Shown here: in pieces, positions 27,057-34,737 of the stretch | Layout: every line of letters begins with the position of its first letter | Numbering within the stretch: the first letter of the stretch is position 1 | Notes under the pieces: generated by a model | Told to the model about the DNA's origin: nothing | Databases searched by the model: none | What the model saw: only the letters and a program-made list of their open reading frames with translations | Made by a program: the position numbers and the translations under genes | Assembly: GCA_015234045.1 (NCBI GenBank) | Contig: JADFWU010000015.1 | Coordinates: 5,589 to 69,588, forward strand | Source: Magnetococcales bacterium | GTDB taxonomy: Bacteria; Pseudomonadota; Magnetococcia; Magnetococcales; JADFWU01 | Direction of reading: 5' to 3' | DNA length: 64,000 bases

Positions 27057-27272
27057 TCATTTATTTTCATAAGTATTCCCAAAAAGGATTTCGTGGGCAT
27101 CAAGGTGGGCCATTTCTATCATCACTTTGAAATCATTGATAAATACCTTCTCACGGGAGAGCGAGGCGGAAACAGCTTGACGCTTTTTTCCTATCCTCTC
27201 TGCCACCATTTCTTGTGTTATTCCGGCTTCGCGCATGCCTGATTTTAGGCGGTCAACCCATCCTGCATTCAT
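27057..27272 (-). CDS. XRE-family helix-turn-helix regulator (phage repressor-like)
   Basis: A 71-residue protein with a single HTH covering ITQEMVAERIGKKRQAVSAS (about residues 18-37). The reading frame extends to 27353, but ATG 27272 is preceded by GGAGG at ideal spacing while the longer version has no site. It is divergent from a second small DNA-binding gene at 27398, with a 125-base gap holding a perfect dyad. This is the layout of a repressor/Cro switch of a prophage or integrative element. It could alternatively be an antitoxin-type regulator. Confidence 0.75.
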   Translation of the reverse strand: MNAGWVDRLKSGMREAGITQEMVAERIGKKRQAVSASLSREKVFINDFKVMIEMAHLDAHEILFGNTYENK

Positions 27273-27349
27273 TATTACCTCCATTATGTACAGTATGTTG
27301 TTAACAAAACGTAACATGGAGTTGCTTTTTATGCAATAGGAAGAATAAT

Positions 27350-27364
27350 GCAACTGACAGTTGC
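27350..27364. promoter_or_regulatory. Candidate operator between the divergent regulators
   Basis: GCAACT-GAC-AGTTGC is a perfect 6-bp dyad with a 3-base spacer, placed 33 bases before the Cro-like start. TATAAT at 27369-27374 lies next to it. Position and symmetry fit a repressor binding site. A 13-base sequence ATGGAGTTGCTTT also occurs at 27316 and again before the gene at 27780. Confidence 0.45.
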
Positions 27365-27397
27365 TATTTATAATATCTTGAGGTATACAGTGAGGCT

Positions 27398-27631
27398 ATG
27401 AGTGATTTAAAAACATATTTGAAAGCGTTTCCATACGGTGCACGGGAAATGGAGAAAAAACGGCTTGCACATGCAGCGGGTGTCGCGTGGCGCACCGTGG
27501 AATCTTGGGCCGCAGGTAGGCGGGCTTGTCCGCCAGATAGAGCGCAAAAAATTGAGAGAGAGACAGATGGTCAGGTATCGGCTATTGCGTTGGTTTTTGG
27601 CAAAATTGAGTGCGATCTATCTGAGAGATAA
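27398..27631 (+). CDS. Cro/YdaS-like DNA-binding protein
   Basis: A 77-residue protein with an HTH of the Cro/YdaS antitoxin type: KKRLAHAAGVAWRTVESWAA followed by GRRACPPDRAQKIERET, the pattern of small phage regulators that bind as dimers. It starts 125 bases from, and divergent to, the XRE gene. The ribosome-binding site (TGAGG) is close to the ATG and therefore weak. It probably forms the second half of a lysogeny-type switch. Confidence 0.7.
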   Translation: MSDLKTYLKAFPYGAREMEKKRLAHAAGVAWRTVESWAAGRRACPPDRAQKIERETDGQVSAIALVFGKIECDLSER

Positions 27632-27779
27632 AGAAGCATGACTTCAAAATACTAAACGTTCATTAATGCGCCAAAATGAACCGATTCAACAATAAAAATA
27701 GTTGTCAATAATATATTTTTAGTTTTTTCAACTTTATACAATATAAAATATACAAACCAATATCCTATGGAGTTGCTTT

Positions 27780-28424
27780 ATGAAAACACTTCGCAGTATT
27801 GTTAATTCTCTTCCTGGTGAGACAATCACCACACAATATGCGCCTGTTTGTCGAGTTTGGATAAATGAGCCAGATCAAGGACATAAACACTCTGACGGTC
27901 GTTATAAAATCAGTCAGATTTTTGAAGCCAATCATTCAGGGGTTAGAGAAATACAAGCGCTTTGTAATCGGGTTGTCGAGCGTATTCAACCCTCTTTGGT
28001 CGAGGAAATGACAGATAAGGGCTATCACCTCAATATGGGTGCGATAATATGGCCGTGGCGTTATTTTGATATGGAAGAAAAAGCCGCACATTTACGAGGT
28101 CGGGTATTGGTGACTTCCAGAAGCCGCTTCAAACCAACAATTATTGATTCCTATGGCGTAAAGCGGAATACAGCTGTACCAATTCGAAAAAATGATCGTG
28201 TGGCGATCACCGCAGAGGCCAAGGGGATTGTGGTTCCGCATTGGAATGGTCAATTCCATCCAGGTGTTACGTTGCGTTTAAACCTGGTTCATTTGACTTC
28301 AAAGGCGATATATCGGGTTGCGCGACCCTCTCGAGTCATACCGTTTCGGCAGCGTCATTCAGATGTGAAAAATCAGGATAGGGGCGACGAAATAAACAGA
28401 GTGTTCCCTTCACCAGTCTATTGA
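27780..28424 (+). CDS. Possible phage-type single-stranded DNA-binding protein
   Basis: A 214-residue protein with no clear assignment. The order of motifs resembles the DUF2815/T7 gp2.5-like ssDNA-binding group: an opening strand region, DGRYKISQIFEANHSG followed by a helix (VREIQALCNRVVERI), a loop WPWRYFDMEEKAAHLRGR, a strand with VTSRSRFKPTIID, and late KGIVVPHWNGQFHPGVTLRL then LNLVHLT. The C-terminus is basic rather than acidic, which differs from gp2.5. Location after the Cro-like gene in the AT-rich patch supports a phage or integrative-element origin. The upstream ATGGAGTTGCTTT sequence is shared with the XRE-Cro gap. Confidence 0.45.
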   Translation: MKTLRSIVNSLPGETITTQYAPVCRVWINEPDQGHKHSDGRYKISQIFEANHSGVREIQALCNRVVERIQPSLVEEMTDKGYHLNMGAIIWPWRYFDMEEKAAHLRGRVLVTSRSRFKPTIIDSYGVKRNTAVPIRKNDRVAITAEAKGIVVPHWNGQFHPGVTLRLNLVHLTSKAIYRVARPSRVIPFRQRHSDVKNQDRGDEINRVFPSPVY

Positions 28425-28441
28425 TCCCTAAAGCTGGGTTG

Positions 28442-28470
28442 CAGAAAGGGGGTATAGGGCTCCCTTTCTG
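28442..28470. terminator. Hairpin after the ssDNA-binding-like gene
   Basis: A perfect 9-bp stem, CAGAAAGGG with CCCTTTCTG, begins 17 bases after the stop. No T-run follows. Its right arm overlaps the start of a degenerate repeat. Confidence 0.5.
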
Positions 28471-28530
28471 TGCTGTGCGGACCAATTCATATCCTGCGCA
28501 ACGGGAATAATTAATTTTTCCACGGCCCTT
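28462..28530. repeat. Degenerate ~69-bp repeat, copy A
   Basis: It aligns over its length with 38832-38900: CCCTTTCTGTGC, GACCAAT/ATATCCTGCG, then GGGA-AATTAATTTTTCC and CGGCCCTT. Its last bases reach the stop codon of the sulfotransferase-like gene. A fragment of the same type is at 18474-18502. Confidence 0.5.
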
Positions 28531-29173
28531 AATTTATATCATAGCCAAATTCCAGCGCTCTTTTTTCGACATTTTCCGCCAGCGTTTTGTCTGCTTCTTT
28601 CAGCTTATCCCAAGTCAGCTGAGTATATCCTTTTCTGCCAACGCGGGAGTCACGGGCCTCTTTTTGTAAGACTGGAAGATTTTGCACGGGCAATCCCAAT
28701 TTCGATAACAATTCAGGAAAAATCTCCTGAAAATCCTCTATCCGATAGCGCCAATCCGCCCTCTGTTCGATACGTTTAGTCCAGCCCAGCCAGGTACGCA
28801 TACAACGCCGAATTCGATGATTACGCTTCTTGTGGCCAAACAGTGTGAAAAGGGCGTTTCCTTTCGGATCTGAATCTGTGTCAATCCCCAGCTTTTGTTC
28901 CATATAGCATAGAGAACTTTCAGAAAATGTTTGTGCAGAAGTGAGTACTTTGAGTGGATTTCGAACTTGATGAATCACTGTGTCGTAGGAAATATCAGGA
29001 ATGATCTGTTCGCGGTTTTTGCCAATAACGACAAAGGTGCCTGGAACAATGTGCTTCCAGGATGTGACACCATCTTTACCTTCGGTTTCATGGGGCGCAT
29101 CCACACCGAGTGCCTGAAGAATTCGTGAGGTATAATGGGTGCCGCTGCGTCCGTAACCAGTTATTAGAAACAT
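28529..29173 (-). CDS. Sulfotransferase-like P-loop protein
   Basis: A 214-residue protein with the PAPS-binding 5' loop of sulfotransferases (LITGYGRSGTHYTSRIL at the N-terminus) and the 3' phosphosulfate region HQVRNPLKVLTSAQTF (about residue 69). The rest lacks obvious domains. Family members sulfate carbohydrates, lipids or proteins. There is no signal peptide, so action is cytosolic. The ribosome-binding site before ATG 29173 is weak. It is convergent with the phage-like gene and at the border of the AT-rich patch, next to the large envelope gene cluster. Such genes are often horizontally acquired with surface-polysaccharide loci. Confidence 0.7.
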   Translation of the reverse strand: MFLITGYGRSGTHYTSRILQALGVDAPHETEGKDGVTSWKHIVPGTFVVIGKNREQIIPDISYDTVIHQVRNPLKVLTSAQTFSESSLCYMEQKLGIDTDSDPKGNALFTLFGHKKRNHRIRRCMRTWLGWTKRIEQRADWRYRIEDFQEIFPELLSKLGLPVQNLPVLQKEARDSRVGRKGYTQLTWDKLKEADKTLAENVEKRALEFGYDIN

Positions 29174-29492
29174 AATGATAGAATTCCAAGTAAATTTACT
29201 GCACGAACAGTTAGTTAGATAATGCCTTTCCCAAGCTGTACTAACAGATAATGCATTCTAACATAGTGTGGCGTGTATCAAGAAGTGTGCTGTAGTTGTG
29301 TACGTTAATGATAATTATTTGCAGTACTGTCTGTTCATGTGCTCGATAAATGATAAACTGAATTATAAAAAACAGACACATTTTCCAAAAAATAGGGTAA
29401 CATTGCCCATTTATCAGTTTTGGGTAGTGTATTTGAAATCGTTTTCTACGTGTTGTATTTATTGTGGAAAATGTGACAGGGAGTCCGTTGTG
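29174..29492. other. Gene-free, AT-rich region before the envelope cluster
   Basis: The first cluster gene could formally be read back to 29268, but that extension (Cys-rich, no ribosome-binding site) lacks coding character. The region presumably holds the promoter for the following genes. A weak TTGAAA-17-TATTTA pair near 29431-29459 was noted without confidence. Confidence 0.5.
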
Positions 29493-30638
29493 ATGAATGT
29501 TCTGTATCGAACAATAAAACGTTTTGTTTTCATGGTGCTGATTGTGTTTTTTGCATCAACTGTGACGGTGCATGCTCAAAGTGTGGTTGCTGTGGGCGAA
29601 GGTGCAACAAAACAGGCGGCCATCAATGATGCGATTCGTGCCGCCGTAGAAAAAGCGTTGGGTGCCTACGTTCAAGCAGACTCAAAAGTGAGTAACGGCA
29701 ATCTGGAATATGACCGCATTATCTCTTCAAGCAGTGGATACGTGCGCGATTATACCGTCCTCAAAGAGGGACATGATCCCATTGAGGAAGCCTACAAGGT
29801 TAAACTCCAAGCTGAAGTTGATGATGTTAAATTGAAAAGCGCTCTGGATGCGTTTCTCAACGATACGCGATTCCAAAAGACTTTCCAAAAGACCAGCTTT
29901 GATTCCCGCAAGGTGGTGGTTTTGTACAAGCGCCGCAGTACTGAAGATCTGGAGTATGACTCCAAGGGTGTTCAGACGGTTATGGATTTAATACAAGATA
30001 AATTGGTTGGTTACGGTTTCCGGGTGTTTCTTCAGGACCAGTTAAGCCGAATCAAGGATCTGGCTTCAGATGGAATGATCAATGAAAATGATGCGATACG
30101 GGTCGCGCAACAAGAAGATGGTGATGCTGTGGTTTTGGTCAGCATTGATGCCGGCAAACGCAGAACATCGGATGGTTATTATCTGATTCACTCTACATTG
30201 GGTATGAAGGCCTTTGATGTGACCACTGGTGAGTTGTTTGCCAATGTTCAGGATCGTGGCAAAACAGTCAGTCGTGGTGGTGAATACGGCATCTCTGATG
30301 GCGTGTCCCGTGTGGCGATTAAAATTGGTAGTGCTGCGGCTGAAAATCTGGTCAAAAAGATAGTTGAGCGTTTCTCGGGTGCCCGTTCGAAATTCATTAC
30401 GCTGATTGTCCGGGATGTTGCATTGGATGTGCAGGATCGAATTGAAGACTTGATTATGGATCTCGGTTGGGAATACCGCATTGGTCGGCAAGCTGGCAGC
30501 TATCTGGAGTTAGAGGTGTTCAGTGAGTCTGATCCAACATCCATCAGAAGTGAGTTTCGCCGTCAAGCGAGGCGGGCAGGGATAGCGCTTCAATCTGTTG
30601 GTATGAAGGGCAGTCGGATTATTTTCTCCAGTCCATAA
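29493..30638 (+). CDS. FlgT-like secreted protein (envelope cluster, paralogue A)
   Basis: A 381-residue exported protein. A signal peptide covers residues 1-28 (ending VHA). Residues about 30-115 match the FlgT N-terminal domain pattern: VAVGEGATKQAAINDAIRAA, then VEKALGAYVQADSKVSNG and YDRIISSSSGYVRDY. Residues about 135-290 look like the middle CsgG/TolB-N-type alpha/beta domain (RKVVVLYKRR, DAVVLVSIDA, ALGMKAFDVTTGE-like strand). A final small alpha/beta domain runs from about 300 to 381. FlgT in Vibrio forms the H-ring of the sheathed, Na+-driven flagellum. No other flagellar genes are here, so I infer only an outer-membrane-proximal periplasmic assembly role. ATG 29493 is chosen for the signal peptide. 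Confidence 0.72.
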   Translation: MNVLYRTIKRFVFMVLIVFFASTVTVHAQSVVAVGEGATKQAAINDAIRAAVEKALGAYVQADSKVSNGNLEYDRIISSSSGYVRDYTVLKEGHDPIEEAYKVKLQAEVDDVKLKSALDAFLNDTRFQKTFQKTSFDSRKVVVLYKRRSTEDLEYDSKGVQTVMDLIQDKLVGYGFRVFLQDQLSRIKDLASDGMINENDAIRVAQQEDGDAVVLVSIDAGKRRTSDGYYLIHSTLGMKAFDVTTGELFANVQDRGKTVSRGGEYGISDGVSRVAIKIGSAAAENLVKKIVERFSGARSKFITLIVRDVALDVQDRIEDLIMDLGWEYRIGRQAGSYLELEVFSESDPTSIRSEFRRQARRAGIALQSVGMKGSRIIFSSP

Positions 30639-30698
30639 ATTGGCTGTTTATTCTCAGCACGTGAATGTGGTATTGCACGGGTATCTAAGGGGTTTCGT

Positions 30699-31709
30699 AT
30701 GACCAGTTGGAAATGCATTGAGAAGAAATTGCGGACACCTGCACTGATTATTGCGGTTGGATTTTTGCTGTCTGCCTGTGCCACAGGTGGTTCAACAGTT
30801 GCTCCGAAAGGTGTGGCAGTAAAAGTGTTGCGGCCTGTCACCATGGTCCAGGGGAATACCTGCAATGCGGTGAATCTAATCTGGATTGATCAGGAACGGG
30901 TGATTTCATCAGAAGGAATCTTTCTGAGTGGGGTTGAACGGTCTCAACTGGCTGAGAAAGCGCGTTCTGTTGTCAATGAGACTGGGTTCCTTCAATCCAC
31001 CAGCCTGCCACCAGAGTCGGATTCTGTGCGTTACCACACCATGCTGATCAAACTGATCAATATGGATATTGATCAAGCTCAAACCGCTGCACATGCCACA
31101 AAGACCGGGCGCATTGAATTATCCATCGCCCTGAAGGAAGGGGGCGAGTTGTCTGGCTTTACCGAATGCTATTCAACCGATTTCTCCAAAGAAATCGTTC
31201 GGCGTGTACCAAAATACAAACACAGTCAGTTGCCCAGTGACTTCGATATGAAAAAAATGCTCATCGCTCGAGCTATTCGAAGTGTGTTACGCAAGTTTAC
31301 ACCTGCGCGGGTATCTACTTTTCGCCCTGTCTATGGTGGTCTTGGAGAGGCTGCCAAGGTTTCTGATTTATTGAATGGTGGAAATTGTAAACTTGCTTTT
31401 AAGGTTGCGCTTACTGCTTTGAAGGACAATGAAACAGATCAATCCATGCTCTTCAACGCCGGGGTGGCGGCTGAATGTTTGGCGGGAAAGAGTAGAAAAC
31501 AACTCGAAAAAATTAAAGCGCTAAAGAAATCACTGGAATTTTACGAAAAGGTCTTGATGGCTTCTCCATCCGATAAAGAGGCAAATCGAGCAGCGAAAGA
31601 GGTGGCGCAGACTCTGGAATTGTATGGTGATGCCGCAAGTAATCAGAGTGACTCTCGTATTAAACTTCAAAAACTGGAGCAGGAGTACTCAACACCATCT
31701 GGTTTCTGA
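30699..31709 (+). CDS. Lipoprotein with C-terminal helical repeat region (envelope cluster)
   Basis: A 336-residue lipoprotein. A lipobox LLSAC places the lipidated residue at Cys27, and Ala at +2 predicts outer-membrane sorting. The middle (about 60-200) is an alpha/beta region I do not recognise (VKVLRPVTMVQGNTCNAVNL, then DSVRYHTMLIKLINMDIDQA), and residues about 225-330 look like TPR-type helices (CKLAFKVALTALKDNETDQS, AECLAGKSRK, SLEFYEKVLMASPSDKEA). It follows paralogue A after 60 bases with an AAGGGG ribosome-binding site. A family 2 repeat with a 14-bp hairpin follows the stop. Confidence 0.7.
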   Translation: MTSWKCIEKKLRTPALIIAVGFLLSACATGGSTVAPKGVAVKVLRPVTMVQGNTCNAVNLIWIDQERVISSEGIFLSGVERSQLAEKARSVVNETGFLQSTSLPPESDSVRYHTMLIKLINMDIDQAQTAAHATKTGRIELSIALKEGGELSGFTECYSTDFSKEIVRRVPKYKHSQLPSDFDMKKMLIARAIRSVLRKFTPARVSTFRPVYGGLGEAAKVSDLLNGGNCKLAFKVALTALKDNETDQSMLFNAGVAAECLAGKSRKQLEKIKALKKSLEFYEKVLMASPSDKEANRAAKEVAQTLELYGDAASNQSDSRIKLQKLEQEYSTPSGF

Positions 31710-31717
31710 TATCTTAG

Positions 31718-31816
31718 GCGTTACGCAATTGCCGGTTGAAACAGACAGTAAAGTGTCTACCCATCATTCCCGCTTCCTCGGGAATGATGGGTGCAAAATG
31801 CATTCAACTGCGTAAC
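31718..31816. repeat. Inverted-repeat element family 2, copy 2
   Basis: About 99 bp with ends GCGTTACGCAATTG (left) and CAACTGCGTAAC (right) and a perfect 14-bp internal stem at 31759-31792 (ACCCATCATTCCCG with CGGGAATGATGGGT). It is homologous, in opposite orientation, to 33311-33373 on the other side of the next gene. The hairpin may also end transcription from the upstream genes. Confidence 0.7.
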
Positions 31817-31914
31817 TTTCATATCTATCGAAAATGAGTAATAAACGCGGCATGCCGACACATTTTACAGGTGCCGCTTTGTTTGAAAAATATTTTGTTT
31901 AGGAGATCAGTATA

Positions 31915-33291
31915 GTGAAAAAAATCAAATATTTAGCAATGGCTGGTGCCTGTGCTTTGATATTGAGTGGTTGTGGTGGTGCTGCGATGCAGATGGCTGG
32001 TGGTCTGGCCAGTGGCATGATGGGTGGTGGCGCACAGAGCAACTCTCTCAAAGGTGTGGAGATGGATTTCACCTTTGTGGATCAGGTAACCTCCATGCTA
32101 AGGGTCAACGAATTAATGTTGACTCGAATGGAAATATCCAGTGATGCCGAGTGGCCACTGGCGGTGATGCGTCCAGAGGGAGAGGGCGCTGATATCGCAG
32201 CATATGATAGTTGGTTGGAACAGAAGCTGAAAGAAGATTTCAGCTACTTTGAATATTACGGTGAGCTTTCAGGTATGGAGATGCTTGGGGCCATTGGTTC
32301 TATGGGACAGATGTTTAATACCGCTAAAGATCGAATTCTGACTGAAGCGATTAAATCTGTCGGTATGGATCTTGAGCATCAACGTCAGGTGTTGGACTAT
32401 CGTCCTGATGGCTGTGTCAGCCCAGCTTATGGTGGTGCTCAGAGTGCGAGTGAATCTGTCTGTGCTGCGGTGGAAAAAGAGAATAACCGGACAAAACTGT
32501 GTGGTTTTTTCAACGCGCCTTTGGAAGATCAGCTATTTGAATTTTTGTCCGGTGATCATTCAGCGGCAGACTGGTTGGATACACCGGTGGATGATCTCTG
32601 TTTGAGGCCGGTTACCGCATTGTCTGGTTCAATTCATAAGAATGTTAATGCCGCCTTTATCAGTCTGCTTCCTGAGCATCTCTCAGAGGAGATTCAAGCT
32701 GTTGAGTCCAATATCACTGAGATGACTGAACAGAAATCAGATTTGGAAGCGCAGATCAAACAGGCAGAAGCCAGCGAAGAGAATAGCATCAGTGCAGATG
32801 AAATTACCGCTCTGAAACAACAGGTCACAGATCTGGAAGAGCAAATTAAAGCAGGACAAGCCACCTATGCCAAGCTGTTTGAAGAGGCTATGGGTGCTGT
32901 TGAAGGAACGGACGCTAATGTCGTTTTGGCCCGTCAGGTCCGTCGGGTGATTGGTGCGGTTGATGGCAACCTGTCAATTGCTTCTACGGGTGCTGTCGCA
33001 GTAATGGCCAAAATGGTCATTGATATGAAGGATCTTGCTAGAGCAGGTCTCGATCCCTTGGGTACGGCGGCTGTTATGGCAGGTGAAGCGGCCGGTAAGA
33101 ATGAAGCGCTTACTGCTGAGGAATTACAACAGAAAATGCAGGAGCGTGTTGAACGTTTGATCAAACGTTCAATCTCCTTCTTGCCCAATGCGTTGGGTAT
33201 TCTGAATAGGATTATGGTGCAACGGGATCTTGTTTCAAGTAAAGTGGAATACCTTGATAAGTTGATCAAGATTGGCGAAAAGCAGGGATAA
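31915..33291 (+). CDS. Coiled-coil lipoprotein of unknown family (envelope cluster)
   Basis: A 458-residue lipoprotein starting at GTG 31915 with AGGAGA 8 bases upstream. Lipobox LSGC gives Cys20. A Gly/Met-rich linker follows (MQMAGGLASGMMGGG). The N-terminal half contains several Cys (YRPDGCVSP, SVCAAVEK, TKLCGFF, DDLCLRP) that could form disulfides. Residues about 260-320 form a coiled coil (QAVESNITEMTEQKSDLEAQ, ALKQQVTDLEEQIK). The C-terminal helical region is Ala-rich. No known family was recognised. It is flanked on both sides by inverted copies of the family 2 repeat, so it could be a separate insertion unit within the cluster. Confidence 0.7.
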   Translation: MKKIKYLAMAGACALILSGCGGAAMQMAGGLASGMMGGGAQSNSLKGVEMDFTFVDQVTSMLRVNELMLTRMEISSDAEWPLAVMRPEGEGADIAAYDSWLEQKLKEDFSYFEYYGELSGMEMLGAIGSMGQMFNTAKDRILTEAIKSVGMDLEHQRQVLDYRPDGCVSPAYGGAQSASESVCAAVEKENNRTKLCGFFNAPLEDQLFEFLSGDHSAADWLDTPVDDLCLRPVTALSGSIHKNVNAAFISLLPEHLSEEIQAVESNITEMTEQKSDLEAQIKQAEASEENSISADEITALKQQVTDLEEQIKAGQATYAKLFEEAMGAVEGTDANVVLARQVRRVIGAVDGNLSIASTGAVAVMAKMVIDMKDLARAGLDPLGTAAVMAGEAAGKNEALTAEELQQKMQERVERLIKRSISFLPNALGILNRIMVQRDLVSSKVEYLDKLIKIGEKQG

Positions 33292-33310
33292 TAGCTTCGG
33301 CTTGATGTAG

Positions 33311-33373
33311 GCATTACGCAGTTGAATGACGGGTACACGCTTTGATATCTGTTTCAAACGGCAATTGCGTAAC
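33311..33373. repeat. Inverted-repeat element family 2, copy 3 (short form)
   Basis: About 63 bp with ends GCATTACGCAGTTGAATG (left) and GGCAATTGCGTAAC (right). Read as reverse complement it matches copy 2 along GGGT..ACAC.CTTT..CTGTTTCAA, but it lacks the arm that forms the copy 2 hairpin. It lies between two lipoprotein genes. Confidence 0.68.
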
Positions 33374-33401
33374 TCCTATGATGATTGATATCGGAGAGTG
33401 A

Positions 33402-34637
33402 ATGATGGATAGACGGTTTAAGTCTGCAAAAACCTGGTTAAGCAGTATAACAGCCGTGCTGGTCATGGGGTTGTTTCTGAGTGGCTGTCAAGAGAAGCCT
33501 AAAGCAGCTGTTTCCGAAATGGATAATCCCTGGCATCACTATGCTCAGGGTATGGAAGCACTGGATGAAGGCCGTGTGGATCGCGCCTCTGCCAAGTTCA
33601 GTCGAGCCATAGCACTTTCCGAGGATTTTTCACCAGCCCTGGCTGGCCAAAGTCTGATCATGGCCCTTAAGGCCGCTGATCAGGAAGATGCTGGTCACCG
33701 CCGTGTTGATTGGGAAAAAGCGGAAGATCTGCTTGATGCGGCCAGAAGTGCAGCGGATACCGATGCCGATACTTTTATCTACCAAACCACTGCAATTCGT
33801 GTTCTGACGGCAGCCCAACCTGATCGTTGGATTGACAAAGCCCGTATTCACCATGTCAGTGCGCTGGAAGTGGATGATCTAAAAGATACTGATTTGCCTT
33901 ACTATCAGTACAAAGCCGCTGCCGATTACTTCATGGCCGAGGCGTGGTTTAAAGCGGACTTCCGTAAAGCACCTCAGTTGTTGACCAAAGTACTGGGAGC
34001 GCGCGGAGATGGTAAATGGCAAGGGCCAGCCGACAAATTGTATCAACGGGTTCAGAAAATCATCCGGGCTTCTGCTGGCCATATGGTGAGCGGTAAAGCG
34101 TTGCAGATTGCCATCAAAGATTCAGTCACACGTGGGGATGCGGCTGCTCTGTTGGTTGATGAGTTGAAACTCGATAAACTTCTGGCCGGTCGGATTCGGG
34201 TTGCTTCAGTTGAGGCTAATCGTAAAGCTGAATACACACCGGCTGATGTGTTGAATCATCCGTTCCGTGATGAAATCAGCACCATGATGAAGTGGCGTGT
34301 TCGTGGACTTGAGCCTAACTATGATGAGTCCACACGTGCTTGGCTGTTTAAACCACAGGACTCCGTTCCTCGGAAAGATCTGGCTTTGGCCTTAGAGGAT
34401 GTGCTGATTGGTCTAACAAAGGATCAGGGCATTGCAACAGCTCATATCGGAGCAGAACGTTCGCCCTATCCTGATGTTTCTCCTAATCTGCCTTGGTTTA
34501 ATGCGTGTATGACCTCGGTCACACGGGGATTGATGCAGTTGGGATTGTCCGGTGAGTTTCGTCCTGATGAGCCGGTCAGTGGTGCTGATCTTCTATTGGC
34601 TGTTTTTAAACTGCGCAGCGTAATGAACATTCACTGA
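33402..34637 (+). CDS. Lipoprotein with TPR-like and SLH-like motifs (envelope cluster)
   Basis: A 411-residue lipoprotein. Lipobox FLSGC gives Cys29, with Gln at +2 (outer membrane). Residues about 42-200 contain TPR-like helices (YAQGMEALDEGRVDRASAKF, FSRAIALSEDFSPALAG, YKAAADYFMAEAWFKAD). Near the C-terminus two S-layer-homology-type motifs are visible: one from HPFRDEISTMMKWRVRGLEP to SVPRKDLALALEDVL, and another from SPYPDVSPNLPWFNACMTSV to FRPDEPVSGADLLLAVF. SLH motifs bind cell-wall or surface polymers, and their combination with an outer-membrane lipoprotein in a Gram-negative is uncommon. ATG 33405 is an equally possible start. Confidence 0.68.
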   Translation: MMDRRFKSAKTWLSSITAVLVMGLFLSGCQEKPKAAVSEMDNPWHHYAQGMEALDEGRVDRASAKFSRAIALSEDFSPALAGQSLIMALKAADQEDAGHRRVDWEKAEDLLDAARSAADTDADTFIYQTTAIRVLTAAQPDRWIDKARIHHVSALEVDDLKDTDLPYYQYKAAADYFMAEAWFKADFRKAPQLLTKVLGARGDGKWQGPADKLYQRVQKIIRASAGHMVSGKALQIAIKDSVTRGDAAALLVDELKLDKLLAGRIRVASVEANRKAEYTPADVLNHPFRDEISTMMKWRVRGLEPNYDESTRAWLFKPQDSVPRKDLALALEDVLIGLTKDQGIATAHIGAERSPYPDVSPNLPWFNACMTSVTRGLMQLGLSGEFRPDEPVSGADLLLAVFKLRSVMNIH

Positions 34638-34737
34638 GATTGGGGCTGAGTGATGCATCGGTTTTGTATCTATTGATGGCGTGCTCAAAGATAGATGGAT
34701 TGCAAGCATACTTTGAAAAAATGGAACTGAGGGGGAT

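Noticed and set aside
29268-29492. Long N-terminal extension of the first envelope-cluster protein
   Set aside because: It is Cys-rich and AT-rich, without a start signal, and would put the signal peptide about 75 residues inside the protein.
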